From Agrypnia vestita (lineage: Eukaryota; Arthropoda; Insecta; Trichoptera; Phryganeidae), in assembly GCA_016648135.1 (NCBI GenBank), contig JADDOH010011076.1, positions 29,666-93,665 of the forward strand: DNA of 64,000 nucleotides, written 5' to 3'. The notes beneath the pieces were generated by a model. That model was given only the letters and a program-made list of their open reading frames with translations. It ran no database searches and had not been told where the DNA came from. Shown piece by piece: positions 1-11,383 of the stretch. A program made the position numbers and the translations under genes. Each line of letters starts with the position of its first letter. Positions within the stretch are counted from its first letter, which is position 1.

Positions 1-1682
1 CTTTACCACCCGATAAATTTTCGAGTTTTGAATTTTTTAATTTTTGATGTAAGTATTCTTATTTATCTTAAAAAAAATTATATAAAAATATTATTTGTTT
101 CTTTTTTACAATGCACAAAAAAACGCCTGAATTTCGTGGCTCTAGACTAGAATGCCCCCTTAATATCTGAGTTCAAATTTCTTTTAATTTCTAAACGATC
201 AAAATTATTCCTTTATTACCTTTACCCGCGACGGGGTTAGACAACGAAGATGTTCTTTTATCCTTATATTCATATTTCTAGATATTAGACCAATGTATTT
301 ACGAATACAATCTCCGAATGAAGTTTCGTAAACTACGCTGTTTCTTAAATTACCTATTTTTGACTTGAATTAGAAGTAACGTGCCTAAGATTTTATTAGT
401 TTAATACACGGGTACAATAATTTAAGACAGAATTTTACACATATTTAACATTCTGCCCAATTAAATGACCATTAAATTAAATCAATATTCAATTATTCAG
501 TCCAGGGAAAAATTTGGAGCATTTTATATTCGATTTGCGATGAACTATGCAGATGATGGGCAAAAAAATACAAAAAGCATTTGTACCTCTTGGCCAAGCA
601 ATCTATTGTTGAGCGTGGTTCACGGCTTTGTCTTCATCACCGTGAATTCGTTCAGTCGCGTCTGCTCCTCGGTGGCTAATTACCGTATAATGAATTCGGG
701 TCACGCGCGAGCAGTTTGGATCCTCGACATGTAAAATATTCAGTGGAAAACCGGAATAAATGCGAACAATCCGAGTTCCACACTTTTACGGATGGAGAGT
801 CAGATTTTAGGAAATCTGAAAAATCTTTTTATCGGAACAGTGATTTACGTTCCTCGGTTAACGTATGAGATTTTTTACCCTTATTGCTTTCATTTTTTCA
901 TTTGAGACAGACAGTTATTAAGGGAATAAAACACTGAAATTAAAATGGAAATTATAATCACTTTAACCAAAATACATATGGATTAAAAGAAAGGAGAGAA
1001 AGAAATAATATATTTAATTAATAAAATTTGAAATTTTCAAGGTGGGAAGAAGTAGAAGGATTTGGTAAATAGAAAAGTTATTCATTAACGATTTGGAAGA
1101 TTCAACTTAAATAATGGAAGGCTATCATGGAAAATATATAATAGGTTTGATGAATTCATTTTGTTATAGGTTATTATAGTTATTTTTAGTATAACTGTTA
1201 TAAAAATGTTGTACATATATTAAATAAATCGTTTGATCGTGTAGGGTATTTGCTGCAGTTAAGGCGTTCTTGTTCTAGTAGGTACAGCGAATCAGTAAGA
1301 TTATTCAAAATGTTATAAAAATATGAAATGGCATGTGAAGTCTACGGCTTGATAGAGATGTATGATGGTAATGCTCAGCCTAGATTATGCTTATTTAAAG
1401 GAGAATATATTACGCCTCTTTTTGAAAAGGTACAGCGAGAAAAATTGAGGACAACGGTCAACCGTCCACGTTTATGCAAAACTTTTTTATGTCATTTTTC
1501 GGTTGTTTGTCTATGAGTCCGTACAACGATTCTTGTTAAATTTTTTTTTTTTAAATCCTACGTCCTTCAAATTGACTATCAAAAAATGGTAAATGAACAT
1601 TACATGGTTTTTTTACCACAACATGGCACTATAATCACTTACTGTTTGACTTTTATAAACGGTGTTCCTTGAAAACATATCA
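1..1682. other. No recognisable feature
   Basis: AT-rich DNA without a gene I can support. The short open frames here show no known domain, no splice-site framing and no codon pattern different from background. Nothing repeated elsewhere in the window was noticed. Confidence 0.5.
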
Positions 1683-1990
1683 GGAGGAGATGGTTGGGCA
1701 GAGGGACATATGAAATGTCGCTTATGTTATCCGTCGGATCCTAAAGAATAAATATGCAAAATTTGGTTCAAATCGGTCTAACGGTACAGATTTGCATGGA
1801 AAATATATCAGGTGGAGGGGGAGTGGTAAAGGGGGAGGGGGGAGGAAGTGTCGCTTAAATTTTTGACCGGGGCATAAATATTATGTTTACAAAAAACGAT
1901 GTAGATTTGTTTGAGAACAGACAGACAGACAGACATTGAGTTTTATAGGTAGTAACACGCGGGTATTCGAATTCAACGTTATGCTAAAAT
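1683..1990 (+). repeat. Dispersed repeat, about 1.5 units of a 130-bp family
   Basis: Contains the motif TCCTAAAGAATAA followed by CGGTACAGATTTGCATGGAA and a G-rich GGAGGGGGAG stretch, ending in an (ACAG)n-like tract near 1918. The same unit is repeated several times in tandem at 6590-7190, and its TCCTAAAGAATAA core recurs near 43905 and 60972. It is probably the tail of a dispersed retroelement; the family is not identified. Confidence 0.6.
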
Positions 1991-2711
1991 TTCAAGTCAA
2001 TCGGTTGACAATCTTTTGAGTTTACGAATTTGCTTAATTTTTATACGTAAGATTTTCTCCATATTTTGAAGCAAAAACAGCAAAGGTTCAAAACTTTTGG
2101 TTAAACATCATATTATGTCAAGTTGATTTTTAATCAATATTTAATTATACACACTTAATTAATAAAATAGGTTAAACCTATTCAGTGCGCAAAAGGTGAA
2201 TCTCCGACTTGACATTTAAAAAATATTAATAAATATTAGTGGAATCATGCTATTTAGTTGTAAATACTCTACTGAAAAATAATCTATTTGTGACATTTTC
2301 GGTTTTTATCTCAAGGTCTTCAATTGTGCATTTATTTTTAGTTTTAATATTTAATATTAAATGCAATATTCAATAAATAAATAAAATATCATTGAAAAAT
2401 ATCGTGGAAATTGGAAGTATTATATTAAATTAAAGTATTTTGTTTTACGATGACAATATTATGTCATTTTTCTTTTCTAAGCCAAATTAGACAATTTTTC
2501 ATTGCCATTTTTCTCATCTTCATATGCTTGAAACAATTATAATTTTTCTTTTGTATTAATAAATAAATTGCGAATTTACTGAGACGATAGACGGCAGTGG
2601 CGCAAACCACTGCCTGGGAAGGCATTCTTCTCAATGAATTATAGCCACATGACGATGATTATTAATAAGAATAATTATTATTAATAAGAATAATTATTAA
2701 TAATATATTAT
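1991..2711. other. No recognisable feature
   Basis: AT-rich sequence with short homopolymers and ATTATTAATAA runs near 2655-2705. No coding or RNA signal is seen. Confidence 0.5.
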
Positions 2712-3177
2712 TACACATATTTTTCATTTATTTAAGGAAACGAGTCCCGTAATATTTAATACGAAATAAATAAATGAAATAAAGAGAAACACACAAATAT
2801 CAAATAATTAAACTGAAAAATTAAATGCTGGAACCTGGATTTGAACCACGGACCTCTGTGTTTCGCGCACAGCGTGTTACCAATTTCACTATCCCAGCGA
2901 CTTAATGAGTCGTCAATATTTGATAGTTATATGGTTCTCCTTGAATTATTAATTCACTTATTTATATTATTCCATTTTTATTCGGGAAGTAAATCGACTG
3001 TTACGAGAATATCAACCGAAGCTTTGACGTCTTCTCGCTAGTCGATTTCTGAAACAATGGAAGTATTCTTTGCTAAACTGCAAATAAAGTATATATATTA
3101 TTAAACATATTTTTCATTTCTTTAAGGAAACGAGTCCCGCAATATTTAATACGAAATAAATAAATGAAATAAAGAGC
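2712..3177. repeat. Direct repeat pair around a tRNA-like sequence
   Basis: About 70 bp at 2712-2782 (core GGAAACGAGTCCCG, then AATACGAAATAAATAAATG) is repeated almost exactly at 3104-3177 in the same orientation. The repeats enclose a tRNA-like sequence on the minus strand. The right copy stops exactly where LINE-derived sequence begins at about 3178. This may be a tandem duplication or the ends of a composite element. Confidence 0.7.
2827..2898 (-). tRNA. tRNA-like sequence, 72 nt, odd anticodon loop
   Basis: On the minus strand a cloverleaf can be drawn: 7-bp acceptor stem (GCTGGGA with TTCCAGC, one G-T), D stem GTG/CAC, a perfect 5-bp anticodon stem CTGTG/CACAG, and a B-box-like T arm GTGGTTCAAATCC with one stem mismatch. 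The loop reads CGCGAAA, which would give anticodon CGA, but position 33 is G where nearly all tRNAs have U. There is no long variable arm as expected of a serine tRNA. A tRNA pseudogene or SINE head is more likely than a working gene. Confidence 0.55.
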
Positions 3178-3882
3178 CTAAAAATCTACTGATTCATACA
3201 TGTCAATCGAAAGATAAACCCTGTGATTGTACTAATCTGCAGACAACGGAAGATATACGATATCTAGGTGTGTACATAGACCAAAATCTAAACTGGAGAA
3301 AACATATTTTGAATCTCACAATCCGAATAAGAAAGCTGGTTTATTTTTTCAAGGAAATTAGAGATGTACTTGACGCACCGACAAGAAGAATAGTATACTA
3401 TGCACTGTGTCACTCACTCATTAATTATGCAACTGTCAGTTGGAGTGGTTCAGCTTGTACTATATAACTAATATTCATTAAGCAAAGCCCAGAAAATGGT
3501 ATTGAGAGTTCTTCATAAAAGGCCATTTCGTTTTCCTCCAGAAGAACTTTGCAGAGAATGTCAGGTCCTGGACATCAATCAAATATATTTACTAACACTT
3601 CAAAATAATTTTTCTGACACAAACAAGATCACCAATAAAACCAAAAAAACTCACTCTCACTTGACAAGGGCACATGTGAACAGCGACTATCTTGTACCAA
3701 AATTCACCAAAATCTTTTCACAAAGATTTCACCTCTTCCAAGCACCAAAAATATTCAACATTCTAAACACAAAACTAAAAACTTGTAGCCATAGTCTCAC
3801 GTATTTTTCTTTAAAAGTGAAATTCTGGCTGCATGAAAAGCGAAGAAAGCATGCCCAAAACCTGTTAAAAGCCAAAATATAA
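3178..3882 (+). pseudogene. Non-LTR retrotransposon RT, C-terminal relic
   Basis: The frame beginning near 3250 reads RYLGVYIDQNLNW and continues through a His/Arg-rich helix to LINYATVSWSGS, the pattern at the end of RT and start of the C-terminal region in non-LTR retrotransposons. Stops near 3465-3485 break the frame, and a second frame (3496-3882) continues with KMVLRVLHKRPF and VLDINQIYLLTL. No RT catalytic YADD block is present, so the copy is 5' truncated. It starts where a direct repeat ends. A-rich sequence and a (TTTTA)n tract follow near 3950. The clade is not certain; jockey- or CR1-type is plausible. Confidence 0.75.
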
Positions 3883-6160
3883 CCAAAATTTGAAAAATAC
3901 TAGTACCTATATGAACATTTACATTCATCTTTTAAAATACTTTTAATTATTTTATTTTATTTTATTTTATTAACTATCCAGTTCAGATTTTTTTTCTTTG
4001 TCTATAATATAGAATTAACACCATTATTAAATTGTAAACAATTAATTATTACTATTACTTATTTTTTATTAGCACTAAGATTGATTCACAAAATAACTAT
4101 TTTATATAAATATTTAAAATTCTTGAACATATACTACTGGAAGGAACATATACTACTACTGGAACTATCTGCTATAATACAATAAATTACTAGTGTAGCA
4201 GGCAGGGCGTCAAATTAATGTAGTATTTACTTGCTGCCAAGATCCTCAGCAACAATGATAAAAGCTTATTTAATTTTGTAAACACTAAATATTGTAAACG
4301 TTGAATAAACCGGCTTATCAGTCATGAGAAATCTAACATAATAATTGTGAAATAAACCTATTCTTATTAAATAATTAATAAATATTCGAATTTCCATCTG
4401 TGTCTCACGCGTGGGTAAATTTAAAAGGAAACTTGTTACATTACACTAGAATATCAATTTATATATTGTACGAATAAGCTGACATAACAGTTTTGATCCG
4501 ACTACATTTTTCAACTAGAAATCCATTTCTGTTGTGGGTGGAAAATTAGAATTGGTAAACAGTAATACCGTAAGAGTTTTAATAATTTAAATAATTAAGA
4601 ATATTCTCATGTTTTCACGACCGTTCAAAATCGTCTCATGTTATCAGTTTTGTCCCTTAAAATTCGTTTTCAGCGCACATCAGTACACAGCACATTCTTA
4701 AAGTACCATAACCAAAAATTGACCTTTATCTTATCATTATCACTTTCTGGTTGTATAACTTCTGGCGAGCCTTGAACTCCTCGAGATTTTTCCTTCAATT
4801 ATTTCCTACCGACTTATTCATATTAATGTGCTTCTATTCATAACGATCCTTTTTGTTATGTCAAAATGTTGACCTCTTTTTCTTAAAGCTTCAAGAATAT
4901 GGCTGGTGTTAGAGGCTTTTAAAAGAAAAAGTGCGCTGCTTATTTTCATATTTACGGTAATGAAAAGTTATATACATCCCCATCATAAAAGTATTCAGGT
5001 ATTGTGTCGACGAAAACTAAAAATTTATTCGTGTAAACTACCTTCCTGCATTTTTTAATTACGAAACAGTCCTTTATCCATCTTTCGCGACCGTCGTAGA
5101 TCGGGTTTTTTCATAAAAGAGTAACATAGAATAAGAACGGCGATGTAATGTAAGATAATACGCCAACTGTAAACTGTAAAACAAACCTTTTTCTTTCATG
5201 TATAATGTAGATATCATAAATTAAGTATTATTTTGTGAAGTCACAATGGACATTGAAAAATACAAGCTCTTTCACATTAGACGTCAAGTTAAAATATTGG
5301 TTCTATAAATATTTCCGTAATCTATCGATGTGACGGGAAATTACGCGAGTTTGTAAAGTGAGAAAATATTTTATTTATTAAGTATTAACTACAACCCGTC
5401 AATAATCGATGTACTTTTAAGTTTGAGTTTCATCTTTATACTATTTAGTTATACATTAAAGTAAAATGTAAAATATATATTTTTACATTAACACACATTA
5501 CAATATAAACAAACTCAATGTTTGAGTTAATACAAATGAATTATGATTGCTACTAAACAGCGTTTATCTTTCAAAAACAGGGCTTATATAATTTTTTTAA
5601 TTTAATATATTACATTATGGTCACCCTACACATAACCAATACACTCACATAGTTTGCGTATAATAAAAGTCGTACTTTACACTACTGATACACTATTGTG
5701 TAGGTACTCGCGGGGCATCCTTTTAAACATACCAATCAGTCCAAATATTCTATGTACAATCTATCTTTATATATATCCAATATACGATTATTAAGGGTCC
5801 TTATGTTTCATCTTCTTAGAGGCCAGATTTCGAAAGCTTACATAAGAATACGCTGTATATGCGTCATATAAAGTGTACAATTAGTCGTTCTGGAATGAAG
5901 GAAAGTCCTGGAGGTACAGGGCTTAAGTCGACACAATACTTGTTTTGATATATTCGTTAACACTGATCATTCTCTGAAGAGGTGGGGAAGTGTATTATTA
6001 TTTCCACGTTATACAATCGTACCTAAAATGTTTCTTTGGCTAAACAGCTTACGACAGAACTAATTGACTTATTTTAAACAATCTTTCTCTAAGAGAATCC
6101 TTAAAGATGATTACTCACTCTACCGTGGCTCTGCGCCTTTTATTAACAATTCTGGAATAT
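3883..6160. other. No recognisable gene; simple repeats only
   Basis: Contains a short (TTTTA)n tract at about 3950-3972 that may be the tail of the upstream LINE. Otherwise it is AT-rich sequence with many short stops and no domain, tRNA or repeat partner recognised. Confidence 0.5.
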
Positions 6161-6162
6161 CT

Positions 6163-6330
6163 CGCGTTTCCTGTAAATGGTCTCCCTGACAAGACCTAGG
6201 TCGACGTTTCGACACGGTATCACGTGCCATTGTCAAGGCTAAAAAGGCCTCAAAGTTTACGGACTAGCCGTACTTGTTCGCGGGAGACATGAAAGTATCC
6301 CACCAATAAGGCTGTCATACTTCGAGTTCA
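6163..6330 (-). repeat. Terminal segment of a Penelope-like element
   Basis: Read on the minus strand, this has CTTGACAATGGCACGTGA, a hairpin, then GAAACGTCG, followed by GGGAGACCATTTACAGGAAA. The same segment occurs twice, in inverted orientation, at 19259-19533. The hairpin-GAAAC-GTCGG layout is shared with the PLE-linked motifs at 7849 and 27213. No coding sequence is attached to this copy. Confidence 0.55.
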
Positions 6331-6589
6331 GTTTAGTGTAGCCAAATCGTCGCCATGTTTCATGTATTAATTGCTCGCAACTTTATATATATATATGCAT
6401 ACCATAATTTGACGCGGGTTACCCCGTACTTATAACTAACATATCTTATACCCGTGAAAGCCTTCAATTTAACATATATATATAGATATATGATGTGGCC
6501 TATGTTTACCGCCAAGTCCTTAAGAATATTAATGCAAAATTTTCTTTGAAAATATATCATCAAACGGTGTACATTTGTAATGGAAATAC

Positions 6590-7190
6590 ATCGCCTGGGA
6601 AGGGGTAAAGAGAGAGGGGGGAAAAGTTTATTTAGCCTCCCACCGGGTCCCAAAGAATAACTATGAAAAATTTAAGTCAGATCGGTTAATATTAGTTGTA
6701 TTTAATATAAATCAGGGGGAGGGTGTGGGGTGAAGGAAGATGAGGAAATGTCATTTATGTAACCCGCCGGGTCCTAGAGAATAATGCTAAATATATATGC
6801 TAAATTTTGATCATACCGGTCGAATGGTACAGATATGCATGGAAAATATACACAGAAGGGGGAAAGGTTAAGAAGGAGGTGAAGATTTCACCTATGTTAC
6901 CCACTGTATCACAAATAATAAGTATGCGACATTTGAATCAGATCGGGCGAACGGTACAGATTTGCATGAAAAGTATATCTGGGAGAGGGAAAGGGGGAAA
7001 GGGAAGAGGGAAATGTCAGTTTTATTATCCGCCGGGTTCTAAAAAAAAGTGTGCAAAATTTGAGTAAGATCAGTCGAACGGTACAGATTTCTAGGAAAAA
7101 TATATCAGCGGGTGGGGATGGGGTAAAGGGGGAGGGGATTAATGTCGCTTTTATTATTCGCCGGGTCCTAAAGAATAAATATACAAAATT
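6590..7190 (+). repeat. Tandem array of about 130-bp units, 4-5 copies
   Basis: Landmarks of the unit (CCGGGTCCTAAAGAATAA and variants, then CGGTACAGAT, TGCATGGAAAA and a G-rich block) recur at about 6643, 6768, 6902, 7031 and 7160, a spacing of 124-134 bp. Units are diverged from one another, so the array is old. Reading frames across it come from the repeat and are not genes. A shorter relative lies at 1683-1990. Confidence 0.8.
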
Positions 7191-7848
7191 ATAAAATAAG
7201 AAAAAAAACTGTTTCAACAATGTATTTTGATGTATAAATAATACACCTTGCTGAAACATTTTGACAGTAACATTTATTATACAACCACTCACATTAATTA
7301 TTTTATATAATATATGGGATGAAGCAGTGGAGTGAAATATTTTTGATTTAGAGGGTAATGGTGTCTAGTTCTTTTTATTGAGATGTTCTCTTAATTTGTT
7401 TTTCAATTGTTTTGTATTCTGTATATTTTTTATTTCGATTGAAAGATTGCTAAGAAAATTTATGCCTGAGTATATAAAATTTTGTTGAAATTTTTTTTTA
7501 TTGCATTTTGGGATTTTAAAGTTGTTTTGTTATCTTTTTTTCGAATTTTGTATGTTCGTTTTCTTTGATGAGATTTTTTAATTTTTAATTTTTAGGGAAT
7601 GTAATACGAATAACATGAAATACGGATAACAATACAAGCAATATTTGGCATAGATCGTTGAATTATCATTAATTTTATATATGTATAATAATATTCCTTT
7701 CATTTTTATACGCATTATCATATAATTTCAAATTTTTGAAAACTGAAACTCATTTTTCTTTAATTTACAATTTCTAAAAATATTCTTAAATTTTAAGAAA
7801 CTTCTAGATTGTATTTTATGGGGTATTTTGATGTATTTCTACCTTTGT
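7191..7848. other. No recognisable feature
   Basis: AT-rich sequence. It lies on the 3' side of the minus-strand PLE motif at 7849, but no PLE protein sequence could be read here. Confidence 0.45.
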
Positions 7849-7890
7849 AGCCGACGTTTAAGATCCCATTGTTGGATCCATCATCAGGGA
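7849..7890 (-). ncRNA. Hammerhead-like motif, decayed, PLE type
   Basis: The minus strand reads CCCTGATGA, then T, then GGATCC-AACAAT-GGGATC, then TTAAACGTCGG. The CTGATGA core and stem II are kept, but the expected CGAAAC has become TTAAAC, so cleavage activity is unlikely. The arrangement matches the better copy at 27213-27256. Confidence 0.45.
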
Positions 7891-7985
7891 TTACGTGTTG
7901 TTGTGTGTGAATGGTGTAGATAAGTAATGTAAGTATTAGCTTCTAATGCTGTCTCGAAAGTAGGTTGTGTTTATGTACCTATTAC

Positions 7986-8020
7986 GTGGCAATACCATGT
8001 CGGGGACATGGTATTGCCAC
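7986..8020. repeat. Perfect 16-bp hairpin with GGG loop
   Basis: GTGGCAATACCATGTC at 7986-8001 is followed by GGG and by its exact reverse complement at 8005-8020. Flanking bases (ATTAC on the left, AAGTAAT on the right) nearly extend the stem to 21 bp. It is not followed by a T-run and sits in no recognised gene. It could be a young fold-back insertion or a structured RNA. Confidence 0.85.
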
Positions 8021-9100
8021 AAGTAATCTTGTGTTATGTGTATGTTCGATCTACTCGTACTATCGGATCACTATCTTTGTAGAATCTGAGGTGAGTCTTT
8101 TATTTCCTTCCTTACACGATTTTAATTGCACGTTAAAACTTACAGCGAAATCATTTTACTCTTGGGAACTATTGTCCTACATTTTTTTTGTATCCTTCAC
8201 CTCAAGTACTGCCGACAAATAATAAAAAATTATGTATTTTTTACCCTCAGCAAAGGTTTTTCATATTATTACTTTGTCTTTCTTTCAATGAAAATCCATC
8301 CCTAGCTTTTATATTATTTTACGGTATATATATATATAAAATAAATGAGCTCCAAAGAGAAAAGGAGCCTTTCATTTATTACATCCATAATTCAGATTAA
8401 GAATTATGCTATAAAGAAAAAATCAATTATTTTTAGGCTATTCGACCAGCTTTAACTAATTAATTATATCTATGTAACCATCTATACGGAAGATAATTAT
8501 TGTAAGCAAGCCCACTAAATCTACCAGGAGGGGAGAAAATAAGGGAAAAAATATAAGTAAAAAAAATAAAACAGCATTTATTACAATAAATACCTATAGG
8601 TCAACCGCCAAGAGTATGTTTGACTCGGCGAAAAACTATATTTCCCTCCCATTTGCACTACCATTGTCTCCACATTAAAGAGGAAGATAGATGATAACAG
8701 AATGAGATTATAATAAAGTTAATCCCGGTTATACTATAATTTTTTTTAAATCAATAAAAAATAGTAAACAATTTGCGATAAAAACATAAACAATTGATTG
8801 ATAGCAACCATAAAATAAATAACTAATCTGCGCCAATTCCATTGTACTTCGATAAAGCTTTAGATTAAATTTGCTTGAATAGTTAGAGATCACCAAACAG
8901 AACGTAAAACAAAAACCATTATCAATGAACAAGTAAATAAAGTATGTAAAGAGACACTTTAATTGACAATTTAAAATAACCTGTAACTAAAATATTTTTT
9001 TAGGATTTGATTCTGCCGTAAATTTCTTCTCTTTGTTTTAAAAATACTAGAAATTTGCATCAAATTACCAATGCAGAAAAGCATCTGAGACACAAGTCTG
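8021..9100. other. No gene; one stray MITE-like end
   Basis: At about 8597 the motif ATAGGTCAACCGCC matches the terminal repeat of the MITE at 11247-11383, but no partner end is visible nearby. The rest is AT-rich without recognised coding or RNA features. Confidence 0.45.
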
Positions 9101-9105
9101 GAATG

Positions 9106-9374
9106 CCCGCATCTAAAAAATTATCATTAGTGCTCAAACATGCACTGGCGGCCCTCATAGCGCAGTTTTAACACTGGTTTCCCACACCGAGAGTTCCGGG
9201 TTCGATTCCCGGTGAGTTCACAATTAATCTATGTGATTTACTCAAGCCTGGGTGTTTTGTGATGTATTTCGCTTCTGTAATTGGACCTGTTGGCCTGTTG
9301 AAGCGTAAAAAAAACCACAGAAAAGTGCTGTTTGTAATCTCCGCATTTGAAAATTATCATTAGTGCACAAACGT
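9106..9374 (+). mobile_element. tRNA-derived SINE between direct repeats
   Basis: A tRNA-like head at 9151-9220 has GCCCTCATAGCGCAG at the 5' end, an anticodon-arm region TTTCCCAC, and a perfect B box GGTTCGATTCC with CCGGG/CCCGG stem. A body with CCTGGGTGTTTTGTG follows, then an A-rich run near 9310. Imperfect direct repeats of about 34 bp (CCGCAT...ATTATCATTAGTGC) lie at 9106-9140 and 9341-9374, consistent with a target duplication or a local tandem duplication. The head is closer to a tRNA-derived pol III promoter than to a working tRNA. Confidence 0.65.
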
Positions 9375-9738
9375 AACTGTTACCACATAATTGTTACAAA
9401 GAATATTACATTTATAATAAATTAAAAATATATCCTCTTCCTTCCTTTCATTGGTGTTTGAACAGAATCTTTTTTAAGAATCGTGCAGAAATACAAAAAA
9501 ACCTTTATTAATTCTTAAAATTATATAGCATCTCTTTTTAGTACTTTTCTTATAAATACAAGTTTTGAATGTAAAATATTTAGATTTATAATATCTCGTA
9601 TAAAACTTGCCTCCGAAACAATAAATAATTAAGTATCGCTCATTTAGTGATGTGGATGTAAGACTAAATATACGACATGAAAGAATCGCAAATGCATTTC
9701 TTATTTTTTTTCTTTTTAAATCGGATGCCAACAAAGAA

Positions 9739-9960
9739 AACGTGTCACATCTTTATTCTTACTATTTTCAAATTAAGCTAAACACTTGATCTATCAAAAT
9801 TGGACTTACGTGGTGGACTTCTTGAATGTGGCTTGTACCACCGACCACTGAATTAATTGATGGGTGTCTTAACCACTAGACCAACATGCTACTCTGTGAG
9901 ATTTTTACATTTCTGGGTTGAATAAACTCTGTAATTGTACCTATCTGTTCGCCATCCACA
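9739..9960 (-). mobile_element. SINE-like element with tRNA A box
   Basis: On the minus strand, from about 9890 downward, GCATGTTGGTCTAGTGG followed by TTAAGACACC matches a tRNA D-arm (A box). A weaker B-box-like GGTACAAGCC lies about 50 nt on. The body, with TTACTATTTTCAAA and AAGCTAAAC on the + strand, is shared with 20220-20330. Family not known. Confidence 0.5.
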
Positions 9961-10226
9961 CAATACACAGAAACCAAAATCATATCGAATAATGAATAGC
10001 GTTTCAATCTTTGTTATATGTGTTTTACATCTAAAGTAAAAATATTAACAGTTATTCGAGAAACGTAAAACTAACAATCTCTTTGCTATCTTGTGAAAAA
10101 ATAGATACCCTACTTAAAAGATATGTTGCACAAAAATTGAAGATATTTTGAAATTTGACGACAATTTTATAATACGAGATCAAAAAGATTAAACAGAAAA
10201 ATGCAACAATTAGCCCGTAATAAATT

Positions 10227-10800
10227 TTGTTCCACAGTAGTGAAGTAGTTAAGCACCAAGATTTCCAATGGCGTCGTATTTTATTTAATAATTGTACTTT
10301 TTCCACTTCTAGCGTCAAAAATCTCCCACCAGACATCAGACCCGTGTTTTATACGAATAATAATATAGGTAAATTTTTAGTCAATTGTAAAGATAAGGAG
10401 GATAAATTTAGCCATTCTGGTGTATATTCATTAAAATTTAACGATTGCCCCGCGTTTTATATAGGGAAGACATCGCGTAATGTAAAAATTAGAGTAAAAG
10501 AGCACTAGCGTTGTTTAAAAAGTAGTGGGCTCTCAGAATTTGTAAACCATTTAATTGAAGAAGACCACACGTTCAATAATAGCACAGGAGTTAGTATTAT
10601 CCATAAAAGCGGAATAGGTAATTTAGAGGCATTAGAGATAAGAAAAGCCATTAATTTAAATCATAAAATAATTAATAATCAAATAAATTTGTCTTATAGT
10701 CCACTCTTAAATATGTTCCCTCATAATAATAATATTCCCTGTATAATCCCACCCCCTACCCCCACTATTGGCACTCCGTCCTTCCACCTTTCATCCTAGT
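10227..10800 (+). pseudogene. PLE GIY-YIG endonuclease region
   Basis: The frame has LPPDIRPVFYTNNNIGKF, then HSGVYSLKFNDCPAFYIGKT, the GIY-YIG signature with its Arg-rich follow-up (SRNVKIRVKEH). An in-frame TAG at about 10506 interrupts the domain; after it the same frame continues with RCLKSSGLSEFVNHLIEEDH and a Leu/Ile-rich tail to a stop at about 10798. One nonsense change therefore separates the nuclease core from its C-terminal part. In PLEs this domain nicks target DNA. This copy is inactive unless the stop is bypassed. Confidence 0.8.
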
Positions 10801-10835
10801 ATATAAGCGCATAACTTTTGTATGTTTAGACAGTT

Positions 10836-10882
10836 AAGATCCCTGAAGAAGCTACGGTAGTAGCGAAACCTGGTTGGATTTT
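10836..10882 (+). ncRNA. Hammerhead-like ribozyme motif at PLE 3' end
   Basis: The parts are all visible: stem I strand AAGATCC (10836-10842), core CTGAAGA (10843-10849), one extra A, stem II GCTAC-GGTA-GTAGC (10851-10864), GAAA, a tiny stem III ACC/GGT, T at 10875 as the residue before the cleavage site, then GGATTTT (10876-10882) pairing with the first strand. Stem I has 7 pairs including one G-T. The extra base between the core and stem II is non-standard. PLEs are known to carry hammerheads in their terminal repeats; activity of this variant is inference. Confidence 0.6.
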
Positions 10883-11246
10883 TAATAAATATAAGTAGTG
10901 TATAACAAAGTTATTTTCATTTATTTAATTATAATGTATCACCACCAAGTATTTGCTTCCTTTGAAAATTCAAAAAGATTGATTAGGAATGTCCTCTATC
11001 GACAAATAAAAAGTTCCGGGATCAAGCTCGGGTAGCAGTTTCTTTGAAAGATTGATTGGGTCTTTGAATTTTTTATACGACATATCGAATTTGTGTTTTT
11101 GTTTTATTTTGCGAATTTCAAATGAGTCAACAAATCATTTCGATCTTTGTCGGAGTTAAATGAAATAAGGAGTGTTAGCGACTTAATTGAATTTTCAACT
11201 TTGGGTATATTCATAGTATATTCAAAGCTATTAAACTTTGGATAAA

Positions 11247-11383
11247 TATAGGTCAACCGCTGAGAGTTTCGGTATGATCAACTCATTATGTTTTTATCCG
11301 TTTTCTTCTTCTATATGCAGACAATGGGAGAAAATACATCTTATTGCACAACTCATACAGAACCTCTCAGCGGTTGACATATA
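11247..11383. mobile_element. Short MITE with about 20-bp terminal inverted repeats
   Basis: TATAGGTCAACCGCTGAGAG at the left is mirrored by CTCTCAGCGGTTGACATATA at the right, with only scattered mismatch. Total length is about 137 bp and there is no coding sequence. A lone end of the same family lies near 8597. The superfamily is not clear. Confidence 0.7.

Larger units (their letters stand above)
10215..10930 (+). mobile_element. Penelope-like element, 5' truncated
   Basis: A PLE remnant made of the RT-endonuclease linker, a GIY-YIG endonuclease domain, a C-terminal tail and a 3' region with a hammerhead-like motif. PLEs are retroelements whose RT is fused to a GIY-YIG nuclease and whose terminal repeats often carry hammerhead motifs. 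No YVDD RT core is present here, so the 5' part is lost. This copy belongs to a different subfamily from the one in the large palindrome, as its hairpin sequence and protein differ. Confidence 0.8.

Noticed and set aside
7849..7890. Active hammerhead ribozyme at this site
   Set aside because: The essential GAAA has changed to TAAA, so cleavage is not expected; kept only as a decayed motif.
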